Part shown: piece after piece, positions 27,842-38,676 of the stretch
How positions within the stretch are numbered: the stretch's first letter is position 1
How the letters are laid out: each line of letters begins with the position of its first letter
DNA from: Lutibacter maritimus
Lineage (GTDB): Bacteria; Bacteroidota; Bacteroidia; Flavobacteriales; Flavobacteriaceae
NCBI RefSeq assembly: GCF_900116115.1
Contig: NZ_FOZP01000001.1
Coordinates: 326,071-390,070 of the forward strand
Direction: 5' to 3'
Length of the DNA: 64,000 bases
The notes under the pieces: model-generated
What the model was told of the DNA's origin: nothing
The model's input: only the letters and a program-made list of their open reading frames with translations
Databases searched by the model: none
Translations under genes and position numbers: made by a program

Positions 27842-28846
27842 ATGAGTGATGTTGCCAAAATAGTTTCTGATATAAAAGCAGGAAATGTAAAACCAATTTA
27901 TTTTTTAATGGGTGATGAGCCTTATTATATTGATAAAATTTCAGATTTTATTGATGAAACCATTTTAAGTGAAGATGAAAAAGGATTTAATCAAATGGTT
28001 TTGTATGGTAGAGATATCACTATTGAAGATATAATAGATAATGCAAAGCGCTACCCAATGATGGCTGAAAAACAAGTTGTCATTATAAAAGAAGCACAAG
28101 ATTTATCTCGTACTATTGAAAACTTAGCAGCATATGCTGATCATCCGCAACCTTCAACTGTTTTAGTACTTTGTTATAAATATAAAACTATTGATAAAAG
28201 AAAAAAGCTGTATAAAGCAATTAAAAAAAATGGATTGATATTTGAAAGTAAAAAATTATACGAAAATCAAATAGCCGATTGGATTAGAAGAGTTTTAGCT
28301 GGTAAAAAATACCAAATTGAAGGAAAAGCAACTTTAATGTTGGTAGAGTTTTTAGGCAATGATTTAAGTAAAATTAGCAATGAACTGAATAAATTAATGG
28401 TTGTTTTACCAGTTGGCTCAACCATTACTCCAACAATTGTTGAAGAAAATATAGGTATTAGTAAAGACTTCAATAACTTTGAATTGCGCAAAGCTGTGGG
28501 CGAAAGAAATGTGTTGAATGCAAATAGAATTATCAATCATTTTGCACAAAATCAAAAAGCCAATCCGTTGATTATGACAATTTCTTTATTAAATAGTTTT
28601 TTTACTCAATTGCTTATTTATCATAGTTTAAAAGATAAATCTAACAATAGTGTAGCAAGAGCATTGGGTGTAAATCCTTTTTTTGTGCCAGATTATATAA
28701 CAGCAGGAAAAAATTATCCAATGCGTAAAGTTTCACAAGTAATTGCGTTATTACGTGATGCAGATGTAAAAAGCAAAGGTGTTGGAGCTAATGCTTTACC
28801 TGCAGGAGATATTTTAAAAGAATTATTGTTTAAAATTATACATTAA
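27842..28846 (+). CDS. holA: DNA polymerase III subunit delta
   Basis: 334 residues. The clamp-loader delta subunit opens the sliding clamp. The N-terminal segment KPIYFLMGDEPYYIDKI and the AEKQVVIIKEAQDL stretch are typical, with the three-domain AAA+-like layout lacking an active Walker A. The C-terminal collar domain ends LKELLFKII. Short gap to the divergent HsdR-N-like gene; no terminator obvious. Confidence 0.92.
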   Translation: MSDVAKIVSDIKAGNVKPIYFLMGDEPYYIDKISDFIDETILSEDEKGFNQMVLYGRDITIEDIIDNAKRYPMMAEKQVVIIKEAQDLSRTIENLAAYADHPQPSTVLVLCYKYKTIDKRKKLYKAIKKNGLIFESKKLYENQIADWIRRVLAGKKYQIEGKATLMLVEFLGNDLSKISNELNKLMVVLPVGSTITPTIVEENIGISKDFNNFELRKAVGERNVLNANRIINHFAQNQKANPLIMTISLLNSFFTQLLIYHSLKDKSNNSVARALGVNPFFVPDYITAGKNYPMRKVSQVIALLRDADVKSKGVGANALPAGDILKELLFKIIH

Positions 28847-28879
28847 CTTGTTGATAAAAGTAACATTAAACACCCATCG

Positions 28880-29899
28880 TTATTTATCTACAACAACTCT
28901 TTTTTCTCTGTTGGCAATTTCCCAAGCAGTATAAAAAATTAATTGTGTTCTTTTTTGTAATAATTCATAATTTATTTTATCAGGCGTATCAGATGGTTTA
29001 TGGTAATCTTGATGCGTTCCATTAAAATAAAAGATAATTGGAATATTATTTTTTGCAAAATTGTAATGATCTGATCTGTAGTAAAATCTATTCGGATCAT
29101 TTTCGTCATTATAGGTGTAATCTAATTTTAATTTTATGAATTTTTCGTTCATCTCTTCAGACAATTGATGAAGTTCAGTACTTAATTTATCCGACCCAAT
29201 TAAGTAAACAAAATTAGGATTATTTTCATGAGCATCATCCACACGGCCAATCATATCAATATTTAAGTTTGCTACTGTATTTGCCAATGGAAAAATTGGA
29301 AAATTGATATAATATTTTGAACCTAACAATCCTTTTTCTTCACCAGTAACATGTAAAAATAAAATTGATCTTTTTGGTCCGTTACCATTCTCTGATGCTT
29401 TTTTAAATGCTTCAGCAATTTCCATTACAGCAACTGTTCCAGAGCCATCATCATCAGCGCCATTGTATATTTCGCCATTTTTAATACCGAGATGATCATA
29501 ATGTGCAGAAATTACAACTATTTCTTCAGGTTTTTCTGAGCCTTCAATAAAAGCCAATACATTTTCTGAAGGATTTAAATTAGGTCTTAAATGTTCTTTT
29601 GGGATTTCCTGAAAATAATCATCATCACCTAAAGGCGCCGCAATATTTCTATCCTTATAAAATGTTTTTATATATTCTGCTGCTTTTTTTTGTCCAGGTT
29701 CACCGGTTTCTCTTCCTTCAAATTCATCAGAAGCAATGATGTATAAAAGTGTTTTTAAATCTGATACAGATATTGTGTTGGCAAAATTTTGTGCTGTTTC
29801 ACCAGTAGTTATAATGGGTTCACTGTTTTCGGATATGTGGTTATTACTACCGCAGCTTAAAAAAATAAGCCCTAAAATTAATAGTATTGTTTTTTTCAT
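28880..29899 (-). CDS. M28 family metallopeptidase lipoprotein
   Basis: I start at 29899 (339 residues), which places a lipoprotein signal MKKTILLILGLIFLSC at the N-terminus. The upstream in-frame Met would spoil it. Zinc ligands of M28 peptidases are visible: SAHYDHLG, GADDDGSGT, EEKGLLGS, NIDMIGR and RSDHYNF. Probably a periplasmic or surface aminopeptidase. It follows the ABC ATPase gene on the same strand after about 30 bases and may belong to that transcript. Confidence 0.9.
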   Translation of the reverse strand: MKKTILLILGLIFLSCGSNNHISENSEPIITTGETAQNFANTISVSDLKTLLYIIASDEFEGRETGEPGQKKAAEYIKTFYKDRNIAAPLGDDDYFQEIPKEHLRPNLNPSENVLAFIEGSEKPEEIVVISAHYDHLGIKNGEIYNGADDDGSGTVAVMEIAEAFKKASENGNGPKRSILFLHVTGEEKGLLGSKYYINFPIFPLANTVANLNIDMIGRVDDAHENNPNFVYLIGSDKLSTELHQLSEEMNEKFIKLKLDYTYNDENDPNRFYYRSDHYNFAKNNIPIIFYFNGTHQDYHKPSDTPDKINYELLQKRTQLIFYTAWEIANREKRVVVDK

Positions 29900-29931
29900 T
29901 TTCTGTAGGATGTTTTTCAAATATATTAAAA

Positions 29932-30729
29932 CTATTTTGAATTTGAGATGGTAAATTGTTTGAGAGTTTTGTTGAAATAAATTAATTCAGAATCAAACAA
30001 GTTATCTAATTCATTATTTTCAATAAGTTGACTAGTTTCTCCACTTACAAATTTTGAGGCAGACATTAACCATAATTCATCAGCTAATTGTAGTGCTAAA
30101 TTTGTTTCGTGAGTAGAAATAATAATGGTTTTATTAAATTCAGAAGCCAGGTTTTTTAATAGTGAAAAAGTTCTAATTGTATGGTGCAAATCTAAATGGG
30201 CAGTTGGCTCATCTAAAACTATAATAGGTGTATTTTGTGTAAGTGCGCGTGCAATTAAAACACGCTGTAATTGCCCGTCGCTTAACTCATAACATTTAGT
30301 ATTCATTAAATGCTTGGTGTTTGTTTTTTCAAATGCAGCATAAATAATTTCCATGTCTTCATTGGTTAAATAACCAATCCAATTTGTAAAAGGTTGCCGC
30401 CCTAGTGCAACTAATTCAAAAACAGTTAAACTGCTATCTGGCAATCTTTCGGTAAGTACTAAACTAAGTGTTTTAGCTAATTCGTTATTTGTAATGGATT
30501 TTAAGTTTTTTTCATCAATAAAAATATCACCATTTAATTGTGGCTGTACTTTAGTTAAAGTTCTTAATAATGTAGATTTTCCAATACCATTTTTACCTAA
30601 CAAGCACACCATATTTCCAGATTTTAAGCTAATATTTAAATTAGATGCAATGGTTGAAGTATGTTTTTTTGAACGATAACCAATGCTTAAATTTGAAACT
30701 TTTAAAATGTATTTTTCTTGTTGCGTCAT
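29932..30729 (-). CDS. FecE/BtuD-like ABC transporter ATP-binding protein
   Basis: 265 residues. Walker A GKNGIGKSTL near 44-53, signature LSDGQLQRVLIARAL (Gly-to-Asp variant LSDGQ, common in this subfamily), Walker B IIVLDEPTAHLD and switch His in ISTHET. Start overlaps the stop of the FecCD permease by one base. Together they form an importer for an iron chelate or cobalamin. No substrate-binding protein or TonB receptor is adjacent. Confidence 0.92.
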   Translation of the reverse strand: MTQQEKYILKVSNLSIGYRSKKHTSTIASNLNISLKSGNMVCLLGKNGIGKSTLLRTLTKVQPQLNGDIFIDEKNLKSITNNELAKTLSLVLTERLPDSSLTVFELVALGRQPFTNWIGYLTNEDMEIIYAAFEKTNTKHLMNTKCYELSDGQLQRVLIARALTQNTPIIVLDEPTAHLDLHHTIRTFSLLKNLASEFNKTIIISTHETNLALQLADELWLMSASKFVSGETSQLIENNELDNLFDSELIYFNKTLKQFTISNSK

Positions 30730-31763
30730 TAATAATAAATCTTACGTTTTCTAACCAGTAACCAAATAATAATTGGTGCGCCAAATAATGATGTTATAGC
30801 ATTTATTGGCAATGTATATTCGCTATTAGGCATTTGTGCAATACTATCGCAAATAAGCATAATAATAGCACCACTAATGGCAACAGCTGGTAATAACGTT
30901 TTATGGTTTGATGTGCTAAACAATAATTTTGTTAAATGTGGAACAGCTAAACCAATAAAAGCAATGGGGCCTGAAAAAGCCGTTATAACTCCAGTTAATA
31001 AACTAGTTGCTATTAATGTAAAATTACGTGTTTGTTTTACATTTACGCCCATACTTTTGGCATAGTTTTCACCTAAAAGTAAACTGTTTAAAGGTTTTAT
31101 AATAAAAACTACAAACGAAATTCCTATAATAAAAACGATTAAAAGTGCTGTGATTTCTTTCCAACTTAAATTACCCAAGCTGCCGAAACTCCAAAACATA
31201 TATTGTTGTAATTGATTTGCACTACTAAAATAGGCTAAAACACTAATCACTGCAGAAGTTAAACTACCAAACATTAAACCAATAATTAAAATTGACATGG
31301 TGTTTCTAACTTTAGCAGCAGCAATCATTACAGCTGATAGTACTAAAAATGCGCCAATACTAGCAGCTAAAGCTTGTCCCCAGCTTGTAAATGCATAACT
31401 TAAAATATTTGCGCCTAAAAATGAACCTCCTAAAATTAAAATAGCAACTCCTAAACTTGCTCCAGAACTTATTCCTAAAACAAAAGGTCCGGCTAAAGGA
31501 TTTCTAAATAAGGTTTGCATTAATAATCCGCTAATTGAAAGTCCGGAACCTACAATAATTGCAGTAATTGCTTTTGGTAATCGGTAATTCAAAATAATAG
31601 ATTTCCACGATTCTTTTTCAATATTCCCATCTATAAAAGCCAGAAATATTTGTTTTAATGGAATGTACACTGAACCTAAACTTATATTAATTATAAATAT
31701 TAGAAAAAGCGTTATTATTAAAATAATAAATGTGTTTTTGTATGATTTTGTTGGACTTACCAA
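30729..31763 (-). CDS. FecCD/BtuC-type ABC transporter permease
   Basis: 344 residues with about ten membrane spans. Motifs of the family: [43 protein letters not shown] and [15 protein letters not shown]. Imports a siderophore-iron complex or corrinoid with the adjacent ATPase. Its start overlaps rdgB by 7 bases, placing the transporter in a transcript with rlmH and rdgB. Exact substrate unknown. Confidence 0.92.
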   Translation of the reverse strand: MVSPTKSYKNTFIILIITLFLIFIINISLGSVYIPLKQIFLAFIDGNIEKESWKSIILNYRLPKAITAIIVGSGLSISGLLMQTLFRNPLAGPFVLGISSGASLGVAILILGGSFLGANILSYAFTSWGQALAASIGAFLVLSAVMIAAAKVRNTMSILIIGLMFGSLTSAVISVLAYFSSANQLQQYMFWSFGSLGNLSWKEITALLIVFIIGISFVVFIIKPLNSLLLGENYAKSMGVNVKQTRNFTLIATSLLTGVITAFSGPIAFIGLAVPHLTKLLFSTSNHKTLLPAVAISGAIIMLICDSIAQMPNSEYTLPINAITSLFGAPIIIWLLVRKRKIYY

Positions 31764-32344
31764 TCTTTTTTGTTTAAAAATGTTACTAATTTTTCAATGG
31801 CTTTTCCTCTGTGACTGATGGTGCTTTTTTCATTTATATTCATTTCAGCAAAGGATTTTGTATAACCATTAGGCATAAAAATTGGATCGTATCCAAAACC
31901 ACTAGAACCTTGTTTTTTTGTTAAAATTTGTCCTTCACAAAGGCCTTCAAAGATAAACTGTTTTTGGTTAATATTCAATGCAATTGCAGTTCTAAATTGT
32001 GCTTTTCTGTTAGAATTAGTTCCCAGCTCGTTTAATAATTTTTGCATATTTGCTTCTGCATTATTTTCTTTTCCAGCATAACGTGCCGAAAAAACACCAG
32101 GTGCATTATTTAAAGCATTTACCTCCAGTCCAGTATCATCAGCAAAACAATCGTATCCAAATTTTTCTGTAATATAATTTGCTTTTAAAATGGCATTTCC
32201 TTCTAACGTATTTGCGGTTTCTGGAATATCATCAAAACAATGAATATCAGCCAAACTAATAATTTCAAAATTAGTTAACATTGCCTGAACTTCTTTTAAT
32301 TTATTGGCATTGTTAGTGGCAAAAACTAGTTTTAATTTATTCAT
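31757..32344 (-). CDS. rdgB: Non-canonical purine NTP pyrophosphatase (RdgB/HAM1)
   Basis: 195 residues from the ATG at 32344. Removes ITP, dITP and XTP from the nucleotide pool. Seen: [13 protein letters not shown] at the N-terminus (phosphate-binding), [12 protein letters not shown] (metal-binding Asp pair), GFGYDPIF and the C-terminal SHRGKA. An earlier in-frame Met lies inside rlmH and is less likely. Overlaps the rlmH end by 8 bases. Confidence 0.93.
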   Translation of the reverse strand: MNKLKLVFATNNANKLKEVQAMLTNFEIISLADIHCFDDIPETANTLEGNAILKANYITEKFGYDCFADDTGLEVNALNNAPGVFSARYAGKENNAEANMQKLLNELGTNSNRKAQFRTAIALNINQKQFIFEGLCEGQILTKKQGSSGFGYDPIFMPNGYTKSFAEMNINEKSTISHRGKAIEKLVTFLNKKDW

Positions 32345-32810
32345 GATGGTAAGGTTCATTTTTTAAAATGGTAAATGCTCGGTAAATTTGCTCTACAATA
32401 AATAAGCGAATCATTTGATGAGAAAAGGTCATTTTTGATAAAGAAATTTTTCCTTTTGCTGTTTTGTAAACAGCTTCAGAAAAACCATAAGGTCCGCCAA
32501 TCACCAACACCAATTGTTTAATTCCAGCATTCATTTTCTTTTGAAGATAGTCTGAAAAATCTACAGATCTAAATGCTGTTCCTTTTTCATCCAGTAAAAT
32601 TAACACATCTGTTGGTGCTAATTTTTTTAAGATTAATTCGCCTTCTTTTTCTTTTTGTTCCTGTTCGCTTAAGTTTTTAACTTTTTTTAAATCAGGAATA
32701 ATATCAATTTCAAACTGAATATAATGCTTTAATCTATTTTGATACGTTTCAATTAAAGTCTGTAAATTTTTATCGTCGGTTTTACCGATTGCCAGTAATT
32801 TAATTTTCAT
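32337..32810 (-). CDS. rlmH: 23S rRNA (pseudouridine-1915-N3)-methyltransferase RlmH
   Basis: 157 residues, typical length. A knotted SPOUT-class methyltransferase. Seen: [13 protein letters not shown] at the start, [11 protein letters not shown], the SAM-binding knot segment [12 protein letters not shown] and the conserved C-terminus [22 protein letters not shown]. First gene of the rlmH-rdgB-ABC transcript; divergent from nadC. Confidence 0.95.
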   Translation of the reverse strand: MKIKLLAIGKTDDKNLQTLIETYQNRLKHYIQFEIDIIPDLKKVKNLSEQEQKEKEGELILKKLAPTDVLILLDEKGTAFRSVDFSDYLQKKMNAGIKQLVLVIGGPYGFSEAVYKTAKGKISLSKMTFSHQMIRLFIVEQIYRAFTILKNEPYHHE

Positions 32811-32885
32811 AAGGCAAATATAAAAAGAATTAAAGTTGAAACTTTTGAAAATAAAAAAGTTATTTTTGTTTGAAAATTACGCACA

Positions 32886-33746
32886 ATGATTACAAAAAAA
32901 CAATTTGAAAATGAACTTGATTTAATAATTTCTAATGCCATAAGAGAAGATGTTGGGGAAGGAGATCATAGCTCTTTAGCTTGTATACCTATAGATGCAA
33001 AAGGGAAAGCAAAATTGCTGGTGAAAGAAGACGGAATTATTGCCGGAGTAGAAATGGCAAAACGTATTTTTAACTATGTTGATAAAGATCTAAAAGTAGA
33101 AACCTTAATAAATGATGGAGCTGAAGTATCATACGGCGATATTGTTTTTTATGTAGAAGGAAGCTCACAATCCATTTTAAAATCGGAACGATTGGTATTA
33201 AATGTAATGCAACGAATGAGTGCTATTGCAAAAAAAACCAAAGAATTTGCCAAACTTTTAGAAGGCACAAAAACCAAAGTATTAGATACCAGAAAAACTA
33301 CACCAGGAATTAGAGCGCTAGAAAAATGGGCTGTTGTTATAGGAGGCGGAGAAAATCATAGGTTTGCATTATATGATATGATTATGCTTAAAGACAATCA
33401 TATAGATTTTTGTGGTGGTGTTGCCAAAGCCATTTTAAAAACGCAACAGTATTTAAAAGATCATAATTTAGACTTAAAAATTATTGTGGAAGCTAGAAGT
33501 ATTGATGAAATTAAAGAAATTTTAGCCGTTGGAGGAGTTCACAGAATTTTAATAGACAATTTTGATTATGATGGAACTCGTGAAGCAGTTCAAATAATTG
33601 GAAATCAATGTCAAACAGAATCATCCGGTGGAATTAATTTAGAAACAGCCAGAAAATATGCAGAATGTGGTGTAGATTATATTTCTTCAGGAGCCTTAAC
33701 CCATTCCGTTTATAACATGGATTTAAGTTTAAAAGCTGTGGAATGA
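32886..33746 (+). CDS. nadC: Nicotinate-nucleotide pyrophosphorylase (carboxylating)
   Basis: 286 residues. Converts quinolinate and PRPP into nicotinate mononucleotide in NAD synthesis. Seen: DVGEGDHSS near the N-terminus, MQRMSAIAKKT, LDTRKTTPGIRALEKWAV, KDNHIDFCGG and the C-terminal ISSGALTHS. A TTG at 32836-32838 and TATTTTTG at 32861-32868 form a possible promoter. First gene of a tightly packed five-gene unit; the next start overlaps its stop by 4 bases. Confidence 0.95.
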   Translation: MITKKQFENELDLIISNAIREDVGEGDHSSLACIPIDAKGKAKLLVKEDGIIAGVEMAKRIFNYVDKDLKVETLINDGAEVSYGDIVFYVEGSSQSILKSERLVLNVMQRMSAIAKKTKEFAKLLEGTKTKVLDTRKTTPGIRALEKWAVVIGGGENHRFALYDMIMLKDNHIDFCGGVAKAILKTQQYLKDHNLDLKIIVEARSIDEIKEILAVGGVHRILIDNFDYDGTREAVQIIGNQCQTESSGGINLETARKYAECGVDYISSGALTHSVYNMDLSLKAVE

Positions 33747-34669
33747 CAAAAATCGTTGAAGATAACCTTAAAAAAATTCCAATTGTAAAATGGATTGTAA
33801 AACTTGGGAAAAGTGTTATAATTCCAGGGTTATCGGGTATGTCTTTATATGATGTTATTGAATTGTATTTTATTGGAATTATTAAAGGTGCTTTAACAGC
33901 TAGAGCTGGAGGAATTTCTTTCAGTTTTTTTATGGCATTGTTTCCTTTTTTGTTATTTATCTTAACACTAATTCCCTATGTTCCAATAGATAATTTTCAA
34001 AGCGATTTTTTATTCACAATTCAAAAAATATTACCACCAAATACTGCCCATTCGGTTGATGTAGTTATAAATGACATTATAAATAATAGGTATGGCAATT
34101 TATTATCATTTGGTTTTATAGCTTCCATTTTTTTAATGGCAAATGGTGTAAATGCTATTTTAGGAGGTTTTGAATATTCATATCACGTAACAGAAATGCG
34201 TAACATCATTCGTCAATACTTTGTTTCAATGGGAATGGCAATTTTATTATCATTAACACTCATATTCTCCGTAGCGGTTTTAGTTTATTTTGAAATTGGA
34301 ATTGCTAATTTAAAAAGTAAAGGTTGGTTGGAAAATGATTTATTTTGGATAGAAAAAGGACAGTTTTTATTTTTTGTAATGTTAATTTTTGTGGTAGTAT
34401 CCTTTTTATATAAATATGGAACAAAAGAAGTAAAACACATTTCTTTTTTTAATGCAGGAGCTATTTTAACTACTTTATTAACCTTATTAATGTTTAAGTT
34501 ATTCGGAATTTATGTATTAAAATTTGCAACCTATAATCAGTTATATGGTTCTATAGGAACTTTATTAGTTTTAATGCTTTTTGTATGGCTTAACTCCATC
34601 ATTTTATTGCTTGGTTTTGAATTAAATGCCAGTATAAATAGTTTAAGACGATTTCATATAAAACAATAA
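33743..34669 (+). CDS. YihY/BrkB family membrane protein
   Basis: 308 residues with about six membrane spans. The family pattern [23 protein letters not shown] near residue 50 and the later [19 protein letters not shown] are visible. Sometimes called ribonuclease BN, but that assignment is wrong for this family; function is not known. Overlaps nadC by 4 bases; kdsB starts 4 bases later. Confidence 0.88.
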   Translation: MTKIVEDNLKKIPIVKWIVKLGKSVIIPGLSGMSLYDVIELYFIGIIKGALTARAGGISFSFFMALFPFLLFILTLIPYVPIDNFQSDFLFTIQKILPPNTAHSVDVVINDIINNRYGNLLSFGFIASIFLMANGVNAILGGFEYSYHVTEMRNIIRQYFVSMGMAILLSLTLIFSVAVLVYFEIGIANLKSKGWLENDLFWIEKGQFLFFVMLIFVVVSFLYKYGTKEVKHISFFNAGAILTTLLTLLMFKLFGIYVLKFATYNQLYGSIGTLLVLMLFVWLNSIILLLGFELNASINSLRRFHIKQ

Positions 34670-34673
34670 AAAA

Positions 34674-35408
34674 ATGAAAATAATTGCAATGATTCCTGCC
34701 AGATATGAAGCTAGCAGATTTCCAGGAAAACTAATGAAAGATTTGGCTGGAAAAACAGTTATTTTAAGAACGTATGAAGCCACAAAACAATCCAATTTAT
34801 TTGATGAAGTTTTTGTAGTTACCGATAGCGATATTATTTTTAATGAAATAATTTCAAACGGAGGAAAAGCCATAAAAAGTAAAAAACAGCACGAAAGTGG
34901 TAGTGATAGAATTGCCGAAGCTATTGAAAATTTAGCGGTAGATATTGTGGTAAATGTGCAAGGCGATGAGCCTTTTACTAAAACCGAGCCACTTTCAAAA
35001 CTATTACAAGTTTTTAAAAATGATGAAAAACAACTAATTGATATTGCTTCATTAAAATTTAAAATGGAAGATGCAGAAGAGATCAATAATCCGAACAACG
35101 TAAAAGTTGTAACGGATGAAAATGATTTTGCGCTATATTTTTCACGTTCACCAATTCCATATCCAAGAGATGCTTCAAAAGCAAAATATTTTAAACATAT
35201 TGGTATTTATGCCTTTAGAAAAGAAGCATTGTTAAAATTTACAAAATTACCTATCAATGAATTAGAAGCGGCTGAGAAATTAGAAAATTTACGTTTTTTA
35301 GCGCACGGATTAAGAGTAAAAATGTTAGAAACCAATGAGATAGCTATAGGAATTGATACGCCGGAAGATTTAGAAAAAGCCAATGCTATTTTTAAAATGA
35401 AAAAATAA
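34674..35408 (+). CDS. kdsB: 3-deoxy-manno-octulosonate cytidylyltransferase (CMP-KDO synthetase)
   Basis: 244 residues. Activates KDO with CTP for transfer to lipid A. Seen: [20 protein letters not shown] (nucleotide-binding loop), [21 protein letters not shown], then [11 protein letters not shown] and [12 protein letters not shown]. The kdsC gene of the same pathway is at 14 kb on the other strand. It shares one base with the next gene (ATG over TAATG). Confidence 0.95.
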   Translation: MKIIAMIPARYEASRFPGKLMKDLAGKTVILRTYEATKQSNLFDEVFVVTDSDIIFNEIISNGGKAIKSKKQHESGSDRIAEAIENLAVDIVVNVQGDEPFTKTEPLSKLLQVFKNDEKQLIDIASLKFKMEDAEEINNPNNVKVVTDENDFALYFSRSPIPYPRDASKAKYFKHIGIYAFRKEALLKFTKLPINELEAAEKLENLRFLAHGLRVKMLETNEIAIGIDTPEDLEKANAIFKMKK

Positions 35409-35986
35409 TGAGCATTTCTCCAGAAACAATTTTTAGTATTTTAATAGGAATAGGTTTAGCAGCATCCGTTGGTTTCAGAATATTTGTGCCACTTTTTGCA
35501 TTAAGTATAGCTTCTTATTACAATATAATTCCGTTAAATGAAAGTTGGCTATGGGTTGGTAGTTCAAATGCTTTGCTATTATTGGGTATTGCCACAATTG
35601 TTGAAATTTTAGCATATTTTATTCCTTGGTTTGATAATTTGTTAGATACCATAGCAATTCCATTGGCCGCAATTGCAGGAACAGCAGTTATGGTAGCAAC
35701 CGTAAGCGATTTAAGTCCCGTAATTACTTGGGCATTGGCAATTATTGCTGGAGGAGGAACTGCAACTGCAATAAAAGGTTCAACCAGTACCTCACGATTG
35801 GCATCAACAGCAACAACAGGAGGTATTGCAAATCCTGTAATTTCAACAATAGAAACGGGTTCGTCAATTGCAATGTCGGTATTTTCAATTTTTATTCCGG
35901 TAGTAGCAATTATATGTGTAGCCATTATTTTTTGGCTCATTTTTAAAGTATTTAAGTTATTCAAATCATCAAAACCTAAGCAATGA
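35408..35986 (+). CDS. DUF4126 membrane protein
   Basis: 192 residues, strongly hydrophobic, with about five membrane spans. The GIGLAASVGFRIFVPLFALSIAS start and the Ala/Gly/Thr-rich GGGTATAIKGSTSTSRLASTA region are typical of DUF4126. Function unknown. Overlaps kdsB by one base and the following gene by four, so it belongs to the nadC-kdsB unit. Confidence 0.82.
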   Translation: MSISPETIFSILIGIGLAASVGFRIFVPLFALSIASYYNIIPLNESWLWVGSSNALLLLGIATIVEILAYFIPWFDNLLDTIAIPLAAIAGTAVMVATVSDLSPVITWALAIIAGGGTATAIKGSTSTSRLASTATTGGIANPVISTIETGSSIAMSVFSIFIPVVAIICVAIIFWLIFKVFKLFKSSKPKQ

Positions 35987-36459
35987 GTTATATCAACAGA
36001 CAACCAAAGGATTTTATTAAATCGTTACAAATTATTCATTTTGCATTGCTAGCAGCAGTGTTAGTGTTTGCCTCATATGTTGCATTTAATGCAAAAGATC
36101 GTTTGTTTTTTTCGTATCAAGAGGGTAAAGCATTTTTATATTTAGCTATAATTATAGCTTTTGCTGGAAATTTAACAAGTAAATTTATATATGCAAAATT
36201 GATAAATCAAATTCCAAAAGATGCAGATTTGTCACTAAAAGCCATTAAGTATAGTACAGCACATATTTTTAGAATGGCAATGTTACAGTTTCCTGCTTTT
36301 ATGTGTGTATTTTTTGTTTGGCAATCTAACAATAGCTTTTATTTTATATTGGTAGGTATTTTGGTTTTAATGATGTTAGCCATTTATCCAACTAAAAATA
36401 AATTTGTAAATGATGTGCCTTTAACAAACAAAGAAAAATCTCTATTAGAAAAGCTTTAA
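35983..36459 (+). CDS. Hypothetical four-span membrane protein
   Basis: 158 residues with four predicted membrane helices (about 16-36, 50-68, 94-112 and 118-136) and a polar N-terminus. No named family is recognised with confidence; similar proteins are usual upstream of hisS in Flavobacteriia. Last gene of the nadC unit, overlapping the previous by 4 bases. Confidence 0.7.
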   Translation: MSYINRQPKDFIKSLQIIHFALLAAVLVFASYVAFNAKDRLFFSYQEGKAFLYLAIIIAFAGNLTSKFIYAKLINQIPKDADLSLKAIKYSTAHIFRMAMLQFPAFMCVFFVWQSNNSFYFILVGILVLMMLAIYPTKNKFVNDVPLTNKEKSLLEKL

Positions 36460-36502
36460 ATAGTTTTTTAAATTTCGGATATTTGCACCTTAATTTTTAT
36501 AA

Positions 36503-37873
36503 ATGGCACAAAAACCAAGCATACCAAAAGGAACACGTGATTTTTCACCTACAGAAGTTGCAAAGCGTAACTATATATTTTCAACGATACGAAATGTTTT
36601 TGAAACGTATGGATTTCAGCCAATTGAAACACCAAGTTTTGAAAATTCAGAAACATTAATGGGAAAATATGGTGATGAAGGTGACCGATTAATTTTTAAA
36701 ATTTTAAACTCTGGTGATTATTTAAATAAAGTTGATGAAACATTGTTAGCATCAAAAGATAGTTTAAAAGTAACAGCATCAATATCTGAAAAAGCATTGC
36801 GTTACGATTTAACTGTGCCTTTTGCACGTTATGTAGTGCAACATCAAAATGAAATTGAGTTTCCTTTTAAACGTTATCAAATGCAACCAGTTTGGCGTGC
36901 TGATAGACCACAAAAAGGGCGTTTTAGAGAGTTTTACCAATGTGATGCCGATGTGGTTGGAAGTAAAGGTTTGTGGCAAGAAATAGAATTTGTTCAATTA
37001 TATGATGCTGTTTTTAGTAAGTTAAAGTTAACAGGAACGACTATCAAACTAAATAATAGAAAAATATTAGCAGGAATTGCCGAAATTATTGGTGAGGCCG
37101 ATAAATTAATTGATTTTACAGTTGCCTTAGATAAGTTAGATAAGATTGGTGCAGAGGGAGTTACAAAGGAAATGTTAGCGAAAGGAATTTCAGAATCTGC
37201 CATTGAAAAAGTGCAACCGTTGTTTCATTTTAATGGTACAAATCAAGAAAAATTAAATCAGTTACAAGTGTTGTTAGCTGATTCTGTGGAAGGAACGAAT
37301 GGAGTAAACGACTTACGTTTTGTAATTGATACTATTGAAATTTTAGGATTACAAAGTGCTCATTTAACTATTGATGTTACTTTGGCAAGAGGTTTAAATT
37401 ATTATACAGGAGCAATTTACGAAGTTTCAGCGCCAAAAGGAGTTCAAATGGGCTCGATAGGCGGCGGCGGAAGATATGATGATTTAACGGGGATTTTTGG
37501 ATTGAAAGATATGAGCGGTGTTGGAATATCTTTTGGTTTAGATAGAATTTATTTAGTATTGGAAGAACTAAATTTATTTGATACTGTTGAGTTACCAAAA
37601 CCAAAAGTGTTGTTTGTTAATTTTGGCGATAAAGAAGCTGCTTTTTGTATGAAAGCCTTAGTAAAATTAAGAGAAAACAACGTAAAATCGGAATTATACC
37701 CAGATAGTTCAAAAATGAAGAAACAAATGAATTATGCAAACAAAAGAGAAATTCCGTTTGTGGTAATTGTTGGTTCTTCTGAAATAGAAAAAAATAAATA
37801 TACTGTAAAAATCATGCAAACTGGTGAACAACAAGAATGTAGTTTAGAAGAATTACTTAAAATCACCCAATAA
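36503..37873 (+). CDS. hisS: Histidine--tRNA ligase
   Basis: 456 residues. Class II synthetase: motif 1 region [17 protein letters not shown], motif 2 [13 protein letters not shown], the histidine-binding [13 protein letters not shown] and [14 protein letters not shown], motif 3 [10 protein letters not shown], and a C-terminal anticodon-binding domain from about residue 360. Starts 43 bases after the preceding membrane-protein gene, with a near-consensus -7 element (ATATTTGC) between. Confidence 0.96.
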   Translation: MAQKPSIPKGTRDFSPTEVAKRNYIFSTIRNVFETYGFQPIETPSFENSETLMGKYGDEGDRLIFKILNSGDYLNKVDETLLASKDSLKVTASISEKALRYDLTVPFARYVVQHQNEIEFPFKRYQMQPVWRADRPQKGRFREFYQCDADVVGSKGLWQEIEFVQLYDAVFSKLKLTGTTIKLNNRKILAGIAEIIGEADKLIDFTVALDKLDKIGAEGVTKEMLAKGISESAIEKVQPLFHFNGTNQEKLNQLQVLLADSVEGTNGVNDLRFVIDTIEILGLQSAHLTIDVTLARGLNYYTGAIYEVSAPKGVQMGSIGGGGRYDDLTGIFGLKDMSGVGISFGLDRIYLVLEELNLFDTVELPKPKVLFVNFGDKEAAFCMKALVKLRENNVKSELYPDSSKMKKQMNYANKREIPFVVIVGSSEIEKNKYTVKIMQTGEQQECSLEELLKITQ

Positions 37874-37889
37874 CTTTAAAACAAAGTTG

Positions 37890-37897
37890 TAAATTTG
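37890..37897 (+). promoter_or_regulatory. Possible -7 box of folE
   Basis: TAAATTTG, a perfect TAnnTTTG, lies 19 bases before the folE start. No clear TTTG is present about 20 bases upstream, so only the -7 part is supported. Confidence 0.4.
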
Positions 37898-37915
37898 CAG
37901 ACTAATAACTAAAAA

Positions 37916-38611
37916 ATGTTTGAAAGTAAAAACATAATGACAAATAAAATCGATGAAAGAGGAGATGATCACGTTGGATCTTCTGCTAAAACACCTTTAA
38001 GAGCCGATGCTTTTGAAATTTCAGATGAAGAAAAAAGAAATCGAATCGAATCGAGTGTAAGAGATATTTTAGAGACTTTAGGAATGGATTTGCAAGATGA
38101 TAGCTTAAAAGGAACTCCAAGAAGAGTTGCTAAAGCTTTTGTAAATGAATTATTTTCTGGTTTAAATCCAGCTAATAAACCAAAATTATCAACTTTTGAT
38201 AATAATTATAAATATGGTGAAATGCTAGTTGAAAAAAACATTACAGTTTATTCAACCTGCGAACATCATTTATTACCTATTGTTGGAAGAGCGCACGTAG
38301 CTTATATTTCTAACGGAAATGTAATAGGTTTATCTAAAATGAATAGAATTGTAGATTACTTTGCAAAACGCCCTCAAGTTCAGGAACGTTTAACTATGCA
38401 AGTAGTTCAAGCTTTACAAGAAGCTTTAGGAACGGATGATGTGGCTTGTGTTATAGATGCAAAACATTTATGTGTAAATTCTAGAGGTGTACGCGATATT
38501 GAAAGTAGTACTGTAACTTCAGAATTTGGAGGAAAATTTAAAGATAAAGATATTCGTAGAGAATTTTTAGATTATATAAAAATGGATACGAATTTTAACG
38601 AAATCCAGTAA
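37916..38611 (+). CDS. folE: GTP cyclohydrolase I
   Basis: 231 residues. Converts GTP to dihydroneopterin triphosphate for folate. Zinc-binding and catalytic segments: YSTCEHHLLPIVGRAHVAY, SRIVD-like MNRIVDYFAKRPQVQERLT and AKHLCVNSRGVRD. Compared with E. coli FolE there is an N-terminal extension of about 30 polar residues; an ATG at 37937 is an alternative start. A terminator follows. Confidence 0.95.
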   Translation: MFESKNIMTNKIDERGDDHVGSSAKTPLRADAFEISDEEKRNRIESSVRDILETLGMDLQDDSLKGTPRRVAKAFVNELFSGLNPANKPKLSTFDNNYKYGEMLVEKNITVYSTCEHHLLPIVGRAHVAYISNGNVIGLSKMNRIVDYFAKRPQVQERLTMQVVQALQEALGTDDVACVIDAKHLCVNSRGVRDIESSTVTSEFGGKFKDKDIRREFLDYIKMDTNFNEIQ

Positions 38612-38627
38612 TAATTTACTAGTTTAT

Positions 38628-38661
38628 ATAAAAAAAGCAGCTTTTAAAGCTGCTTTTTTTA
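38628..38661. terminator. Bidirectional terminator
   Basis: AAAAAGCAGCTTT pairs with AAAGCTGCTTTTT around a minimal loop. It lies between convergent folE and the DUF6249 gene. Confidence 0.88.
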
Positions 38662-38676
38662 TGTATAGATGTAAAA

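Noticed and set aside
35518-36003. Minus-strand frame of 161 codons opposite the DUF4126 gene
   Set aside because: The plus-strand gene fits a tight operon with overlapping starts; the opposite frame has no motif or start context.
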